64,000 bases of DNA from Planctomycetota bacterium. Its GTDB lineage: Bacteria > Planctomycetota > MHYJ01 > WSZJ01. Within the stretch, counting starts at the first letter, position 1. The number at the start of each line of letters is the position of its first letter. The notes beneath the pieces were generated by a model that ran no database searches, was not told the DNA's origin, and was given only the letters and a program-made list of their open reading frames with translations. A program made the position numbers and the translations under genes. The stretch covers positions 36,132 to 100,131 of the forward strand of contig WSZJ01000005.1 in NCBI GenBank assembly GCA_009773755.1. The letters are read 5' to 3'. Positions 1-10,100 of this stretch are shown in pieces.

Positions 1-213
1 CTCAGTTACCTGCTCCTCTACGCCGTCTCGCGCTTCCTCATCGAGATGTCGCGGGGCGACGCTGAGCGCGGGGGCCTGGGGCCCTTTTCAACATCGCAGT
101 GGGTGGCGGTCGGCGTCGCGGTGATCGCGGGGGCGCTGTGGCCGTGGCTGAAGCGGACGCGGGCACGGGAAGTCGCGACGGAAGAGGGGAACGCCGCGTC
201 GACGGCCGCGTGA
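1..213 (+). CDS. lgt: Prolipoprotein diacylglyceryl transferase, C-terminal fragment
   Basis: Frame 1 is open from the first base and ends at TGA 211-213, giving the last 70 residues of a membrane protein. The segment RFLIEMSRGD followed by a STSQW motif matches the conserved end of Lgt, the inner-membrane enzyme that transfers diacylglycerol from phosphatidylglycerol to the lipobox Cys of prelipoproteins. A final hydrophobic helix (WVAVGVAVIAGALW) and a basic tail follow, as usual for the family. The 5' part lies outside the window. It converges with the next gene, with only 2 nt between stops. The identification rests on this C-terminal motif alone. Confidence 0.8.
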   Translation, partial: LSYLLLYAVSRFLIEMSRGDAERGGLGPFSTSQWVAVGVAVIAGALWPWLKRTRAREVATEEGNAASTAA

Positions 214-215
214 GG

Positions 216-692
216 TTACTTCGCGCCGTTGAGGTGATCGGCGACGATTCTCTCGAGTGCTTTCTGATCGGTGACGCCGAACGCGCCCACCTGGTGAGAG
301 TCGACATCGAGGACGCCGACGACGCTTCCGTCCTCTCCGCGCACCGGGACGACGATCTCGGAGCGGTCGCGCGGGTCGCACGCGACGTAGTTGTCGCCGA
401 GGTCCTTGACGTCGCGGACGACGAGAGTCTTCCCGGAGATCGCGGCCTGGCCGCAGGCGCCGTGAAGGCCGATGGGGGAACACGCAGGCTTGTTGCGCCG
501 CGGACCGAGCGTCATTTCGTCGGCGCCGAGAAAATAAAAGCCGACCCAGGAGAAGGGGCGATGGTCGCCGAACTCCGCCCAGAGTTCGTCGGAGACGGTC
601 TTCATTCGCTCGGAGAGATCGTCGCCCGGCCGAAGCGCGTTGGAGATTGAGATGTTGACGCGCGTGTAGCGATTTGCGAGTTCGTGGCTCAC
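216..692 (-). CDS. GAF-domain protein, likely free methionine-(R)-sulfoxide reductase
   Basis: 158 residues that form a single GAF domain, the usual size of fRMsr (YebR/MsrC type), which reduces free methionine-R-sulfoxide in the cytoplasm. Diagnostic features are W-GFY near residue 50, a GACGQA Cys motif near 79, VACD with a second Cys near 104, RSEIVVPV, and GVLDVDS before the last helix. The two Cys positions correspond to the resolving and catalytic cysteines of the family; a third sits in ACSP just before. The start is GTG at 692, without a clear Shine-Dalgarno. A generic GAF sensor is the alternative, but the Cys pattern favours the enzyme. Confidence 0.75.
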   Translation of the reverse strand: MSHELANRYTRVNISISNALRPGDDLSERMKTVSDELWAEFGDHRPFSWVGFYFLGADEMTLGPRRNKPACSPIGLHGACGQAAISGKTLVVRDVKDLGDNYVACDPRDRSEIVVPVRGEDGSVVGVLDVDSHQVGAFGVTDQKALERIVADHLNGAK

Positions 693-984
693 GGGAGCGA
701 ACTCTACTCGCGAACGAGCAAGTCAGCAGTGGTGGAAGTGATTTCGGGAAGTGGGGAAACCGAGAGGGTTCAGGCAAATCCGCGTTGCCCGGCGTCAAAA
801 AGCTGCTCAAAAGTGCAATGCTGCACAAGCTTAAAAATCAGAAAGTCGTAACCCCTTGTGAACAAATGCTTTGCATCGTCAGCGGAATTATTGATTTTTC
901 GGTCCATAACTTCAAGATTCTTATGGTGTTTTGACCCCCGGATTGCCAACATTCGCCGCTTAATAACCGATAGGGAGTGCCTTC

Positions 985-1734
985 ATGGCAAGAACCGTTC
1001 TCGTCGCCGATCCTAACTCGGTCGCAGCCGTTTCCTTCGCGACCCTTCTCCGCGGCACGCCGTACTCTTTCCAGGGCTCCGTCGCCCACGGGAAAGCGCT
1101 CGTCGATGCCGTGTGGCGACTCACTCCCTGGGCCGTTGCCCTCGATCTCTCCCTCCCCGATCATCCCGAAACTCCCGGCGTCGGCTGGGTCGCCGCCACC
1201 GCTCATCTCCGCGAAATCGCTCCGTGGCTCAAGATCGCCGTCACCTGCACGCCCGAAACGCGCAACCTCGTCCCCGCGGCCCTCGCGGCCGGCGCCTGCG
1301 CTTACATCGAGAAACCTTTCGCCCGCGGTGAAATCCTCCAGGCCCTCAATCACCTGCACGCCGACGCGCCGCCCATGACCTTCTACGTCCGCGCGCGCCG
1401 CCTCAGCCGCAAACTCCCCGCACGCTACAGCGCTTCCAACCAGAATCCTCCCACGCGCCACGTCGCCCTCGTCCAGAACCTGAGCGAAACCGGCGTCTGT
1501 CTCAAGAGCGCCGAGGAGATGCCCGTGCGCAGCGTCGTCGCGCTCGAGATCGATCTCCCTGATCGCGTCGCCATCCGCGGGCGCGCCCAGATCGTCCGCG
1601 CTTCCCGCCACGACGACGGCCAGACCGAACACGGCCTCGCCTTCGTCGACCTCGACGCCCCTGCGCGCGACCGGCTCAAGCAGTTCATCGCGCGAGCCCT
1701 TGCGTCCGAGCAGTATTCCTCGGCCGTGAGCTAG
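985..1734 (+). CDS. Response-regulator-like REC domain fused to PilZ domain
   Basis: 249 residues. Residues 1-125 resemble a receiver domain: VLVADPN with the acidic pocket Asp, ALDLSLPD with the candidate phospho-acceptor Asp near 51, and YIEKPF with the conserved Lys near 110. Residues 138-245 read as PilZ: an RRLSR...R arginine cluster followed about 25 residues later by NLSETG, the two c-di-GMP binding motifs. This suggests a phosphorylation- and c-di-GMP-responsive adaptor without a DNA-binding output. The paralog at 1748 follows after 13 nt, so the pair is probably co-transcribed. The 290 nt upstream hold no gene but are clearly more AT-rich than the rest, so the promoter probably lies there. 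No adjacent histidine kinase is present. Confidence 0.75.
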   Translation: MARTVLVADPNSVAAVSFATLLRGTPYSFQGSVAHGKALVDAVWRLTPWAVALDLSLPDHPETPGVGWVAATAHLREIAPWLKIAVTCTPETRNLVPAALAAGACAYIEKPFARGEILQALNHLHADAPPMTFYVRARRLSRKLPARYSASNQNPPTRHVALVQNLSETGVCLKSAEEMPVRSVVALEIDLPDRVAIRGRAQIVRASRHDDGQTEHGLAFVDLDAPARDRLKQFIARALASEQYSSAVS

Positions 1735-1747
1735 ACGGGAGCCGCGC

Positions 1748-2551
1748 ATGCCGCTCAGCGTCCTGGTCGCCGATCCTGACGACCGCGCCGCTGTTGCCTT
1801 CGGAAGCGCGCTGAGGGGGACCGAGTTCTCCTTCGCCGGAAGCGTCTCGCACGGCAAGGCTCTCCTCGACGCGCTCTTCACGTATTCCCCCTGGGCGGTC
1901 GCGCTTGACCTCTCTCTCCCGGATCACCCCGCCGCTCCCAACGTGGGCTGGGCCTCGACGGTCCCCCAGCTGATCGAGATCGCCCCGCAGCTTCGCATGA
2001 TCGTCACGTTCCGGCCTGAGTTCGCCGGCCTCGTCCCCGGAACCCTCCGCGCCGGCGCGCGTTCCTTCGCCGAAAAGCCCTCTCTCCGCGAGGAAATCCT
2101 GGCCGCACTTCGCCACGCCGGTTCGGAAGCGCCCGCGCAGAAATTCCACGCGCGCTCCCGCCGCATTCCGCGCCCGCTCGCCCTCCGCTACCGCGTCTCG
2201 AGCGGCTCGAATACTTCCGTGACCCGCGTCGGCCTCTCGCGCAACGTGAGCGAGACCGGACTCCTGGCGAGCGTGACGGAAAAACTGCCGCTGCGAAGCG
2301 TCGTCAACGTCGACCTCGAGCTGCCGGACCGCTCGACGATCCGGGGCCGCGGCCAGGTCGTGCGCGACGCGGGCGCCGCTCCCGGCGCCGCCTTCGACTA
2401 CGGCGTCGCCCTTTTTGAAATGGACGGCGTCAACCGCGACCGGCTGAAAGACTTCATCGGGCGCGTTCTCGCGGGAGACCCTTCGGTGTCGACCGACACG
2501 CGCCGGATCGCGATCGAACCTGGCCCCGCCGTGCTGCGCTCCGCGCGCTAG
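1748..2551 (+). CDS. REC-PilZ protein, tandem paralog
   Basis: 267 residues, closely similar to the upstream gene over its whole length (VLVADPD, SHGKALLDAL, PWAVALDLSLPDHP, EKPS). The receiver Lys is kept in EKPS. The PilZ motifs are intact: RRIPR...LRYR and NVSETG. A 20-residue tail after the PilZ domain is absent from the neighbour. It probably arose by tandem duplication and could bind c-di-GMP at its C-terminal half. Its TAG stop sits inside the palindrome CTAG, which also supplies the stop of the convergent kinase gene, so the two coding regions overlap by 4 nt. Confidence 0.75.
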   Translation: MPLSVLVADPDDRAAVAFGSALRGTEFSFAGSVSHGKALLDALFTYSPWAVALDLSLPDHPAAPNVGWASTVPQLIEIAPQLRMIVTFRPEFAGLVPGTLRAGARSFAEKPSLREEILAALRHAGSEAPAQKFHARSRRIPRPLALRYRVSSGSNTSVTRVGLSRNVSETGLLASVTEKLPLRSVVNVDLELPDRSTIRGRGQVVRDAGAAPGAAFDYGVALFEMDGVNRDRLKDFIGRVLAGDPSVSTDTRRIAIEPGPAVLRSAR

Positions 2552-5472
2552 GCCGGCCGAAGCGTAAGCCGCAAGCCGTAAAACCTGTATGCGATCGTCG
2601 GATGAAACGCCAGACGATAGGCCGACTGAGCGCGTTCAGGAGTGGTAGCCCACGAGCCCCCGCGCATGCAGCAGTATTCTCGTTGAGGAGCTTCGGGGGC
2701 GTTGAGAAGCCACGTCACAACTCCTCCCGCCATGTCCCGGACGCCATACGGAGACTCGTCCACGGAATACGTCCCCACCGGAAGCGGCTTCATGCCTGTC
2801 GGCACTGACAGATTCGTGTGCGAGTACGTCCCGTCGTAGCGGTCGCCGTACGGGTGGATTCTCGCGTCCACTCCCCGGGCCGCCTTCTCCCATTCCTCCT
2901 CGTGCAACAGCGAATGCGTCAAGCCGTCCCGCTTCGCGCGCCAACTTGCGTACGCGATGGAGTCCACCCATGAAACTCCGAAAACGGGGTACCCCGGGCC
3001 TTTCAGAAGGGACTTCGGATCTTCAGCCGATGGCAGCGAGAACCCGGACGCAGTTTCCGCGAAATACCGCGCTTCTCCTTCGCGAGGCTGTCGCTGGAGC
3101 GCCTCCTCCCGCCGGCCCGAGGTCGAGAGGTCGTTAAGGAACTCCAGGTACTCGCCCGCGGTCACGGGAAAGCGCGCCACGAACGTGTCTTCCGTGACTT
3201 TCGACTCCTCCGGGTAGCCGGCCGCGTTTCGGAGACCGCCGAACACGAACGGCCCGCCCGGGACGTAGCAGAAGCCGGGCGGGATCTCGTCCGGGCGATA
3301 GAGGTGGACGTCCTGCGTCCAGGCGCCGCCGCGGTCCACGCGCACCGGGAGCAGCGTCTCCGCAAAGCCGTCCGCCTTCAGCGTGCAGCGCCAGGATCCC
3401 TGCGGCAGCTCGAACTCAACGAGCGGCGTCATTCCGAGACGCTTCATCTCGCCCAGCTGGAGCCGCTTGTCGCGCTCCTCGTACTGCGCGATCCAGACCT
3501 CGGCCCCGCGAATCTCGTGATGAATGCAAGCGCCGGAGTGGCCCCAGCGCACGCCTTCCGGGTGCGTCCTGACGGCGGGCGTCGGTCGATCTCTGTCCGT
3601 GAGCACGAGGTCCGGACGCGCCCGGCCGTCGCGCCAGGGGACCGTGCATTTCTCCGCGATCTCGACGCGCCACTCCGGGTGGCGAACCGGCTTCAGGCAG
3701 TCGCAGCCGTACGCGAACGTCCGGATCGACAGCTTGCCCGGCGCGTCCAGCTTTGCCCGATACCGGCCCTGCCGGTCGTACGTCTCCAGAGTCCGGCGAT
3801 TCAGCAGCATCTCCTCGTGGTCCCGCTTCTTCTCAGCCTCCACAAAGCGGTCCAGCAATAGATCGCACTTACCGTCCAGCGCTTCGACCGAATCCCCATT
3901 CACAACCAGCGCCTGCCCGAATTCGGCGGAGGCCGAAGAGAACGCGATGATCCTCTCCTCGCGAAGCCGCGTGAGACGCTGTTCCGCTTCCCAGAGCGGG
4001 CGCTTCTCCTCGATCGGCAAGTGAAGATGGGTCTTTTCGGACAGCTCTTTGACGGCCCTCGATTGCTCCTCGATCTCGCCCGCCAGAGCGCGGTAGCGCC
4101 CGAGCTGCGCCCTCCCTTTCTCGACGCGCTCCCGCGCTTCCTTCTCGGTCCTCTCGCGCTCCTTGACTCCTTCGAGGAAGAGCTGGATCTCCCGGTGCAA
4201 TTCCAGGGCGGTCCGGAAGCGGTCTTGCTTGCGGAAAGCCAGCGCCTTGAGGCAGATCGCGTCGAGTTCCGCAGGAAGAACCGCGGCGGAGGGAGAGTGA
4301 TTCTTCAGCGCCGTGGACGGAGGCACGATTCCGCCGGCACGGACTTTCCGGAGGATCTCGCGGGGGGTGCGGCCCTGGAAGGGCGTCCGGAGCGTGAGGA
4401 TCTGGTAGAGAATCACGCCGAGCGAATAGATGTCGCTGCGCGCGTCGCAATCGCGGATCCAGCCTTCGGCCTGCTCGGGGGACATATACGCGGGAGTGCC
4501 GAGGACTTCGCCGTCGAGGGTCAGCGCGGTCGCCGCCGAGTCACGCGTCGCGGAATGGGAGGTTCCCGAGGGCGGCAGTGCGATCGTGGCGTCGGGATCG
4601 AGCGGCCCGTCCGGGGCCGGCGCTGCGATCTCCGGCGTGTTTTCCCCCTCCGCCCGCCTATCGTCCATCACGCGCGCGAGCCCCCAGTCCACGATCAGCA
4701 CTTCGCCATAGTCCCCCAGCATGACGTTCGCGGGCTTGAGGTCGCGATGGATCACGCCGCGGTCGTGCGCAAACGCCGCCCCGAGGCAGATGTCCTGGAA
4801 GACCTGCAGCAGCTTCGTCCGCGAGTACTCGCTCTTCGCCTGCTCGTCACCGTCTGAAAGCGCCTCCAGCACCTGCCCGAGATCCCGCCCGCGAACGCGC
4901 TTCATCGCAAGGAAGAGTCTTCTGCCGTGCCCACCGAGAGTTCCGAAATCATGCACGGGGACGATATTCGGATGGTCAAGCCGGCCCGCCAGCTTCGCTT
5001 CCCTCACGAACCGCTCGGCGAGCTCCCCGCTGGCTCCGTCGAGCAGCATCTTGATCGCGACCTCGCGTTCGAGGTTTGCGTCGAATGCCTCGACGACGGT
5101 CCCGAGGCCGCCGTGGCCGAGTTCCTTGCCCAGCCGGTAGCGGCCGCCCTCTGCGACTCCGGGCGCCGGCGAGGACTTCGCGCCATCAATCCCCCTCAGG
5201 CCCATCAGGCTGTCCCGCACTGAGCTGTCGACGGACGCCGCGGCCAGCGAGCTCGCCGGGTCGCCGCCGTGAGAACGAAGCTGGGCGTCCACCATCGCCG
5301 AGACCGCGGCGCGCTGGAATTCCTTGAGGTGCCCGCGCTCGAGGAGCATCCGGTCGAGCCGGCGCGCAGGATCGCTCGTCCACAGGGGCGCACACTCGAG
5401 AAGCTGGTCCCGGGAGACGAAATTCATCTGAAGGGCGAGCAGACCGAACAGGAGGTCGGATTCGCGGGGCAT
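2548..5472 (-). CDS. Kinase-FGE paralog K1: Ser/Thr kinase with C-terminal FGE/C-lectin domain
   Basis: 974 residues. Order: N-terminal helical domain (SDLLFGLLALQMNF, residues 5-95); protein kinase about 111-435 with GHGGLG loop, VAIK Lys 141, HRDLKPAN (Asp 244), DWG in place of DFG (262-264) and SPEQAEG; charged coiled coil 440-540; a linker with CDC and a later ACIHH Cys; a PEGA-like strand segment; and an FGE-sulfatase/C-lectin domain from about 735 (PGGPF, FPVTAGEYLEFLN, GVSW, RGGSW). The cysteines needed for formylglycine generation are absent from the RGGSW region, so the C-terminus is more likely a ligand or protein binding fold. No transmembrane helix is evident. It starts 7 nt after the GAF-PAS gene, suggesting a two-gene operon. 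Confidence 0.9.
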   Translation of the reverse strand: MPRESDLLFGLLALQMNFVSRDQLLECAPLWTSDPARRLDRMLLERGHLKEFQRAAVSAMVDAQLRSHGGDPASSLAAASVDSSVRDSLMGLRGIDGAKSSPAPGVAEGGRYRLGKELGHGGLGTVVEAFDANLEREVAIKMLLDGASGELAERFVREAKLAGRLDHPNIVPVHDFGTLGGHGRRLFLAMKRVRGRDLGQVLEALSDGDEQAKSEYSRTKLLQVFQDICLGAAFAHDRGVIHRDLKPANVMLGDYGEVLIVDWGLARVMDDRRAEGENTPEIAAPAPDGPLDPDATIALPPSGTSHSATRDSAATALTLDGEVLGTPAYMSPEQAEGWIRDCDARSDIYSLGVILYQILTLRTPFQGRTPREILRKVRAGGIVPPSTALKNHSPSAAVLPAELDAICLKALAFRKQDRFRTALELHREIQLFLEGVKERERTEKEARERVEKGRAQLGRYRALAGEIEEQSRAVKELSEKTHLHLPIEEKRPLWEAEQRLTRLREERIIAFSSASAEFGQALVVNGDSVEALDGKCDLLLDRFVEAEKKRDHEEMLLNRRTLETYDRQGRYRAKLDAPGKLSIRTFAYGCDCLKPVRHPEWRVEIAEKCTVPWRDGRARPDLVLTDRDRPTPAVRTHPEGVRWGHSGACIHHEIRGAEVWIAQYEERDKRLQLGEMKRLGMTPLVEFELPQGSWRCTLKADGFAETLLPVRVDRGGAWTQDVHLYRPDEIPPGFCYVPGGPFVFGGLRNAAGYPEESKVTEDTFVARFPVTAGEYLEFLNDLSTSGRREEALQRQPREGEARYFAETASGFSLPSAEDPKSLLKGPGYPVFGVSWVDSIAYASWRAKRDGLTHSLLHEEEWEKAARGVDARIHPYGDRYDGTYSHTNLSVPTGMKPLPVGTYSVDESPYGVRDMAGGVVTWLLNAPEAPQREYCCMRGGSWATTPERAQSAYRLAFHPTIAYRFYGLRLTLRPA

Positions 5473-5479
5473 CGGTCGC

Positions 5480-6331
5480 TCACTCCAGCCGCTTCAGCAG
5501 GAACGGAAACGGCGGCCGTTCCTCCTCTACCGGAAATGCCTGCCAGGCGCCGTCCAGGACGCGATCGCGCCATTTGAGAGTGAGGGAGACTTCCTGGCGC
5601 TTCGCCGGCGAAGAGCCGCGCACGCTCTCCCAGCGCGCGCGACTGGCGGCATCCATGAGGTCCGCGAGCGGCTTTCCCTCCAGCTCGGCATTTTTGACGC
5701 CCAGAATCTCGCATGCGGACCGGTTGACGAACGCGATGCGGTCGCCGACGTCGACCTTGAGTATCGGTGTCTTGAGGGTGTCGACGACGTCGCGCAGCGT
5801 GTTCTCCGCGGCGGTCCCGGCGTTCGTCAGCACGGAGGCCCGGTTTCCCGGCGCCGCAAGCCGGTCGTGAACCATGCTGTTGTGCACGGCGTTGGCGAGC
5901 TGGTCGGCGAGGATCTCGAAGAACTCGACGTCCTCAGGGGGAAAGGCGTTCTTTCGGCGGCTCTCGAAGTTCATCACCGCCATGACTTCCTCGTCGACAC
6001 GGATCGGCACGCACAGCTCGCTTCGAGTGACCGTATAGACCGCGCTGTGATAGTGCAGATCGTTCAGCACGTCCTTGGACAGGTATGTGCGCCGCGTCTT
6101 CCACGCCTGCCCGAGCAGGCCGGCATCCAGGCTCTGCGTGTACCCGCCGGGATACTTTTCGACGAAGATTTCCGGGTCCTCCCCGGCGATCGGCTGGATC
6201 GCGTCGACCACGCCGCGGAAGAGCACTTTCGGGTCCAGCGTCGAGGTCGCGACACGGAGAATCCGCAGGATGCGGCGAAGCGAAGGGATTCCGATCCGTG
6301 ACTGGGGCGGCTTGCTCGGCGTGCGGGGCAT
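5480..6331 (-). CDS. GAF-PAS sensor protein
   Basis: 283 residues when started at ATG 6331. A longer open frame exists upstream but would run antisense through the ferritin-like gene, so I reject it. Residues about 40-155 look like GAF (SELCVPIRVDEEVMAVMNFES, PPEDVEFFEILADQLANAV). Residues about 180-240 look like PAS (RIAFVNRSACEILGVKNAELEGKPLADLM). No HisKA, GGDEF or other output domain follows, so it may pass its signal to the kinase K1, whose ATG is 7 nt downstream. The ligand is unknown. Confidence 0.75.
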   Translation of the reverse strand: MPRTPSKPPQSRIGIPSLRRILRILRVATSTLDPKVLFRGVVDAIQPIAGEDPEIFVEKYPGGYTQSLDAGLLGQAWKTRRTYLSKDVLNDLHYHSAVYTVTRSELCVPIRVDEEVMAVMNFESRRKNAFPPEDVEFFEILADQLANAVHNSMVHDRLAAPGNRASVLTNAGTAAENTLRDVVDTLKTPILKVDVGDRIAFVNRSACEILGVKNAELEGKPLADLMDAASRARWESVRGSSPAKRQEVSLTLKWRDRVLDGAWQAFPVEEERPPFPFLLKRLE

Positions 6332-6514
6332 TTTTCGGGCTCTCCGGTCGGCGACGAGACGGATGCTAAGCGAAGTTCGGAGAGTCCTTTCGAACTTTCG
6401 CGGCGCGAGACGCAGGACGGCCCTGGACCCCCGTCGCGGAGAGGTCCCGTCACCACTTCCCAGTCCGCATCCTCCCGGTATGATGTCCGCCCCATATAAC
6501 TCGGAGCCCCACGG

Positions 6515-6958
6515 ATGCGCCGCGCCATCACCAAGCAGAAGCTCCTCGAGCACCTCGACCAGGACCTCGGCCGCGAACTCCAGGCAATCCTCCTTTACCT
6601 CTGGATGCGCTCGATTGCGTTCGGAATCCGCGGCCACGAGCTGCGCGAAATCCTCGAGCCGGAGATCCACGCGGAGATCAAGCACGTCGAGTTCCTCGCC
6701 GACAAGATCATTGCCCTCGGCGGCGTCCCGTCGTTCAACGTGCCGGCCTGGAAGCGCCCCACCAAGCTGCGCGAAATGCTCGAGTACGCGCTCCAGATCG
6801 AGCGGGACGCCGTAAACGCCTACACCGAGCGCGTCGATGAGGCCTCCGAACTGGGAGAGACGGCGCTTCAGGTGAAACTGGAAGAGCTGATCACGGACGA
6901 GACGGAGCACCTGGAGCTGCTTCAGCGGCTGGTGAAGGGCGTGACGCCGGATATGTAA
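6515..6958 (+). CDS. Ferritin-like (bacterioferritin/Dps-type) protein
   Basis: 147 residues forming a probable four-helix bundle. Di-iron ligand pattern: Glu in GRELQAI (helix 1), E-x-x-H in EIHAEIKH (helix 2), Glu in LQIERDAV (helix 3) and E-x-x-H in DETEHLEL (helix 4). These support an iron-binding, ferritin-superfamily role in iron storage or peroxide protection. It is shorter than classical bacterioferritin (~158) and I see no obvious haem Met. A GGAG lies 9 nt before the ATG, and a TATAAC-like box lies further upstream in the 183-nt divergent gap shared with the GAF-PAS gene. A long palindrome begins right after its TAA. Confidence 0.8.
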   Translation: MRRAITKQKLLEHLDQDLGRELQAILLYLWMRSIAFGIRGHELREILEPEIHAEIKHVEFLADKIIALGGVPSFNVPAWKRPTKLREMLEYALQIERDAVNAYTERVDEASELGETALQVKLEELITDETEHLELLQRLVKGVTPDM

Positions 6959-7083
6959 TCCGCGGAGAGTGAAGGGGAGGTGCGCGGGTCGGACTGCGTC
7001 GGCCAGGTCCTGTTACTCGCATGGATTTGGGTAGAAGGGCCGACTCCGCCCGACCCGCACACCTCCCCTTCACTCTCCGCGGA
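6959..7083. repeat. Long intergenic palindrome A (conserved core with private outer arms)
   Basis: A near-perfect inverted repeat with ~46-nt arms at 6959-7004 and 7038-7083. It begins at the base after the ferritin-like stop codon and lies between convergent genes. On the minus strand the inner core CGGGTCGGGCGGAGTCGGCC (7057-7038) and the loop word AAATCCATG (7028-7020) are identical to palindrome B at 23831. The outer ~24 nt of each arm are unrelated to B, yet perfectly self-complementary. It would fold into a very stable hairpin and could terminate transcription from both sides. No U-tract was seen. Confidence 0.85.
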
Positions 7084-7138
7084 GGAAAACGGCGCTTCTC
7101 AGAAACGAGGTGATCCTGCGGAGAGACTCCGCGACCAC

Positions 7139-10100
7139 CTACGGACTGAGGATGCTCGCCGGGGCCGTCTGATCGGGCCAGCGGAACGCGTTCACGCAGA
7201 GCCGGATCCCGAGGGCCCAGGAGGTCCGGGTCGGGACATTGCCGATGCGCAGGCCTGCGCGGCCGCCGGGGCCGGTGGTGGACCAGGAGCCGCCCCGTAT
7301 CGACCGCCACTCGCGGTAGGGCGCGGGCGCCGAATTGAGGCACCAGGTCCCGACGCCGCCGGTCATGTCCCGGACGCCGTACGGGGACTCGTCGGCGGGG
7401 AATGACCCGACGGGGAGAGGAGTGAGCTTCCCTTTCAGGGAGGCGTTGCAGTGGGCGTAGGCGGCGTCGTGCTCGTCGCCGAACGCATAGATTCGGGCGT
7501 CCACGCCGCGGATCGCCTTCTCGTACTGCTCCTCATGGGCAAGAGTGTAAAGACGTCCCTCCCGCGCCGATCGCCAGGCGCAGTACGCCAGCGCGTCCAG
7601 CCAGGATACGCCCAGAATCGGCCAGTTCGGGTCCCACGCAAATCGCGCGTCCTCGCCCTCGTTGGGGATGCGGACCCCGGCCGCGTCCTGAATCCAGAAG
7701 CGCTTGTCGCCTTCGCGAGGGGAGCGCAAGTGGGCTTCCTCGCTCGGAAGCGACCGGAGAAACTCGAGGTACTCGGAGCAGGTCACCGGAAACTGGGCGA
7801 GGAAAAAATCCTGCCCCGTGGCCGATTCGGCGATGTAGCCGCCCGCGATCTCGCCGCCGAACGTGAAGGGTCCGCCGGCGACGAAACGGAATCCCGGGGG
7901 CATGTCGGCGGCGGCGGGGAGGTGAACATCCTGCTCCCAGCGGCCTCCACGCTCTATTTTCACGGGAACAAGAACCTCCGGTCTACCGGGAGGGCGGAGA
8001 ATGCAGCGGTAGGAGCCGATGGGAAGCCGCACCCCGGCAATGGGCGTCACGCCGATTTCCCGCTCGGGCCCGGGGAGAATCCGCCTCTCTCTCTCCTCGT
8101 AGCGCGCCAGAAAAACCGGGACACCCTTCGCCTCGTGCCGCGGGCAGTCTGCGACGTGGCCGAATCCGGCGCCTTCGGGAAAGGTCGTGACCCTGGGAAC
8201 GGCCCGGTCCTTGTCCCGGAGAGGACGGCCGCGCGCCGGGCCGCCCTTTTCCCACGGCATGTCGGCAGGAACCCCGAATTCCACGCGCCACCCCGGGACC
8301 GTCACCGGACGAAGACAAGCGCAATCGTAAATATGCGCCTTGAGCTCCAGCATCCCCGGCGCTTCCAGCCTCGCCGCGAACTCCCCGCGCCGGTCGTGGT
8401 GGAAGAGCGTCTTGCGGGCCAGCAGGAGCGCCTTGCGGTCGCGTGCAGCCTCCGCCTCGAGGCACCGCTCGAACAGCAGTTCGCAGGTTCCGTCCGCCGC
8501 CGCGTCGCACGACGGGTCCGCGACCAGTGCCTGCCCATAGGCCGCAAGCGCCTGCGCTTCCAGCTCAACGCGCTCGTCCTCCATCGCGCGAAGCCGGGTT
8601 TCCGCCTCCCACAACGGAATCTTTTCCCGCGCGGGCCGCCAGTCCTCGATCTTGTCCGCCAGATCCTCGAACACCTGCGATTGAGCCTGGATCTCCTTCG
8701 CCAGCTCCGCGCGCCGCGTCTGCCATTTCATTCCTTCGGCGAGGCGATCCGCCGCTTCGCGCGCCTTGCGCTCGCGCTCCTTGACGCCTTCGAGGAAGAG
8801 CTGGATTTCGTGGTGGAGTTCGAGGGCGGATGTAAAGCGTGCAGCGGGGCTGAAGGCGAGGGCTTTGAGGCAGATGGCGTCGAGCTCAGGGGGGATCGGC
8901 TCGGGCCCCTGCGACTCGCTTCGCTCGCCCAGGGACTTCGATGCGCGGGCGGATGGCGCGGCGGGGGAGATGCCGGTGAGGATGGTCGCGGCGAGGCGCG
9001 TCGACGGCGCGGAGAGGCGGCCGGCGCGGACGTTAAGGAGAACGGCTGTTGCGGTATCGCCTTCCCACGGAGGCTGAAGCGTCAGCATGGCGTAGAGGAT
9101 CGAGCCCAGCGCAAAGATGTCGCTGCGCTCGTTGACCTCGGCGGTCCGACCCTCGGCCTGCTCCGGCGCCATGTAGGCCGGCGTGCCGACGACGTCTCCG
9201 TCCGACGTGATGGCGCCGCTGCGGACGCCGCTTTTCGGTTTGCGCACCATCCGCTTCGTTTCGCCGCCGTCCGGCGGACCGCCGATTTCTTTCGCGAGCC
9301 CCCAGTCGACGATCAGCGTTTCGCCGAAGTCCCCGATCATGATGTTGGCGGGCTTGAGGTCGCGGTGGATCACGCCTTTCGAATGCGCGTACGCCATCCC
9401 GAGACAGATGTCCTGGAATACGCCAAGCAGGCGCGCCCGCGTCCATTTCTTCCGCAGCTCCTCGTTCCCGTCCGCCAGCCCCTGCAGAATCGCCCCGAGA
9501 TCGCGCCCCCGGATCCGCTTCATGCACAAAAACAGCCTCGCCTTCCCGTCCGCCCCCACCAGGCTGCCGAAGTCGTGGATCGGCACCACCGCCGGGTGGT
9601 CCAGCCGCGCCGTCAGCTTCGCCTCCCTCGCAAACCGCGCCGCCGCCTCGGGCGCCACGTCGTCCAGCACCAGCTTCACCGCGACGTCGCGCTCGAGATC
9701 CTTGTCCTGTGCTTCCAGCACCACTCCCAGCCCGCCCCGCGCGATCTCCGCGCCGAGCTCATAGCGGCCTTCGCGTGAAGCGGCTTTCGGCGGCGTCGGC
9801 GGAGCCGCTTTGCGGTCGTGCAGGCGGTTCAGCCACTGCTTGATCTCGATCGGCGGGCGAAGGGCGATGAGCGACTGGCGCACTTCGAGGTCGATCGAAG
9901 TCGCCCGCTCCATCGCCGTGTCGCTTCCCGAAGGCGCCTTATGCATCTCGACCGCTTCGAGGAGAAGCGCGACCTCGTCCGGCCCGATGTGTCCGAGCTC
10001 CTGCATCAACTCGCCCATCGGCCGCGCAGGGTCCTCGATCCAGAGGTTCGCGGCCTCCAGGAGCTGGTCGCGCGAGATGAGCGCCATCTGGTGCGCGAGG

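Noticed and set aside
6332..6910. N-terminal extension of the GAF-PAS gene
   Set aside because: It runs antisense through the ferritin-like gene and shows no domain.
7451..9778. 775-codon plus-strand frame
   Set aside because: Antisense shadow of K2, a result of high GC; no domain. The same holds for other long plus-strand frames across K3-K6 and rseP.
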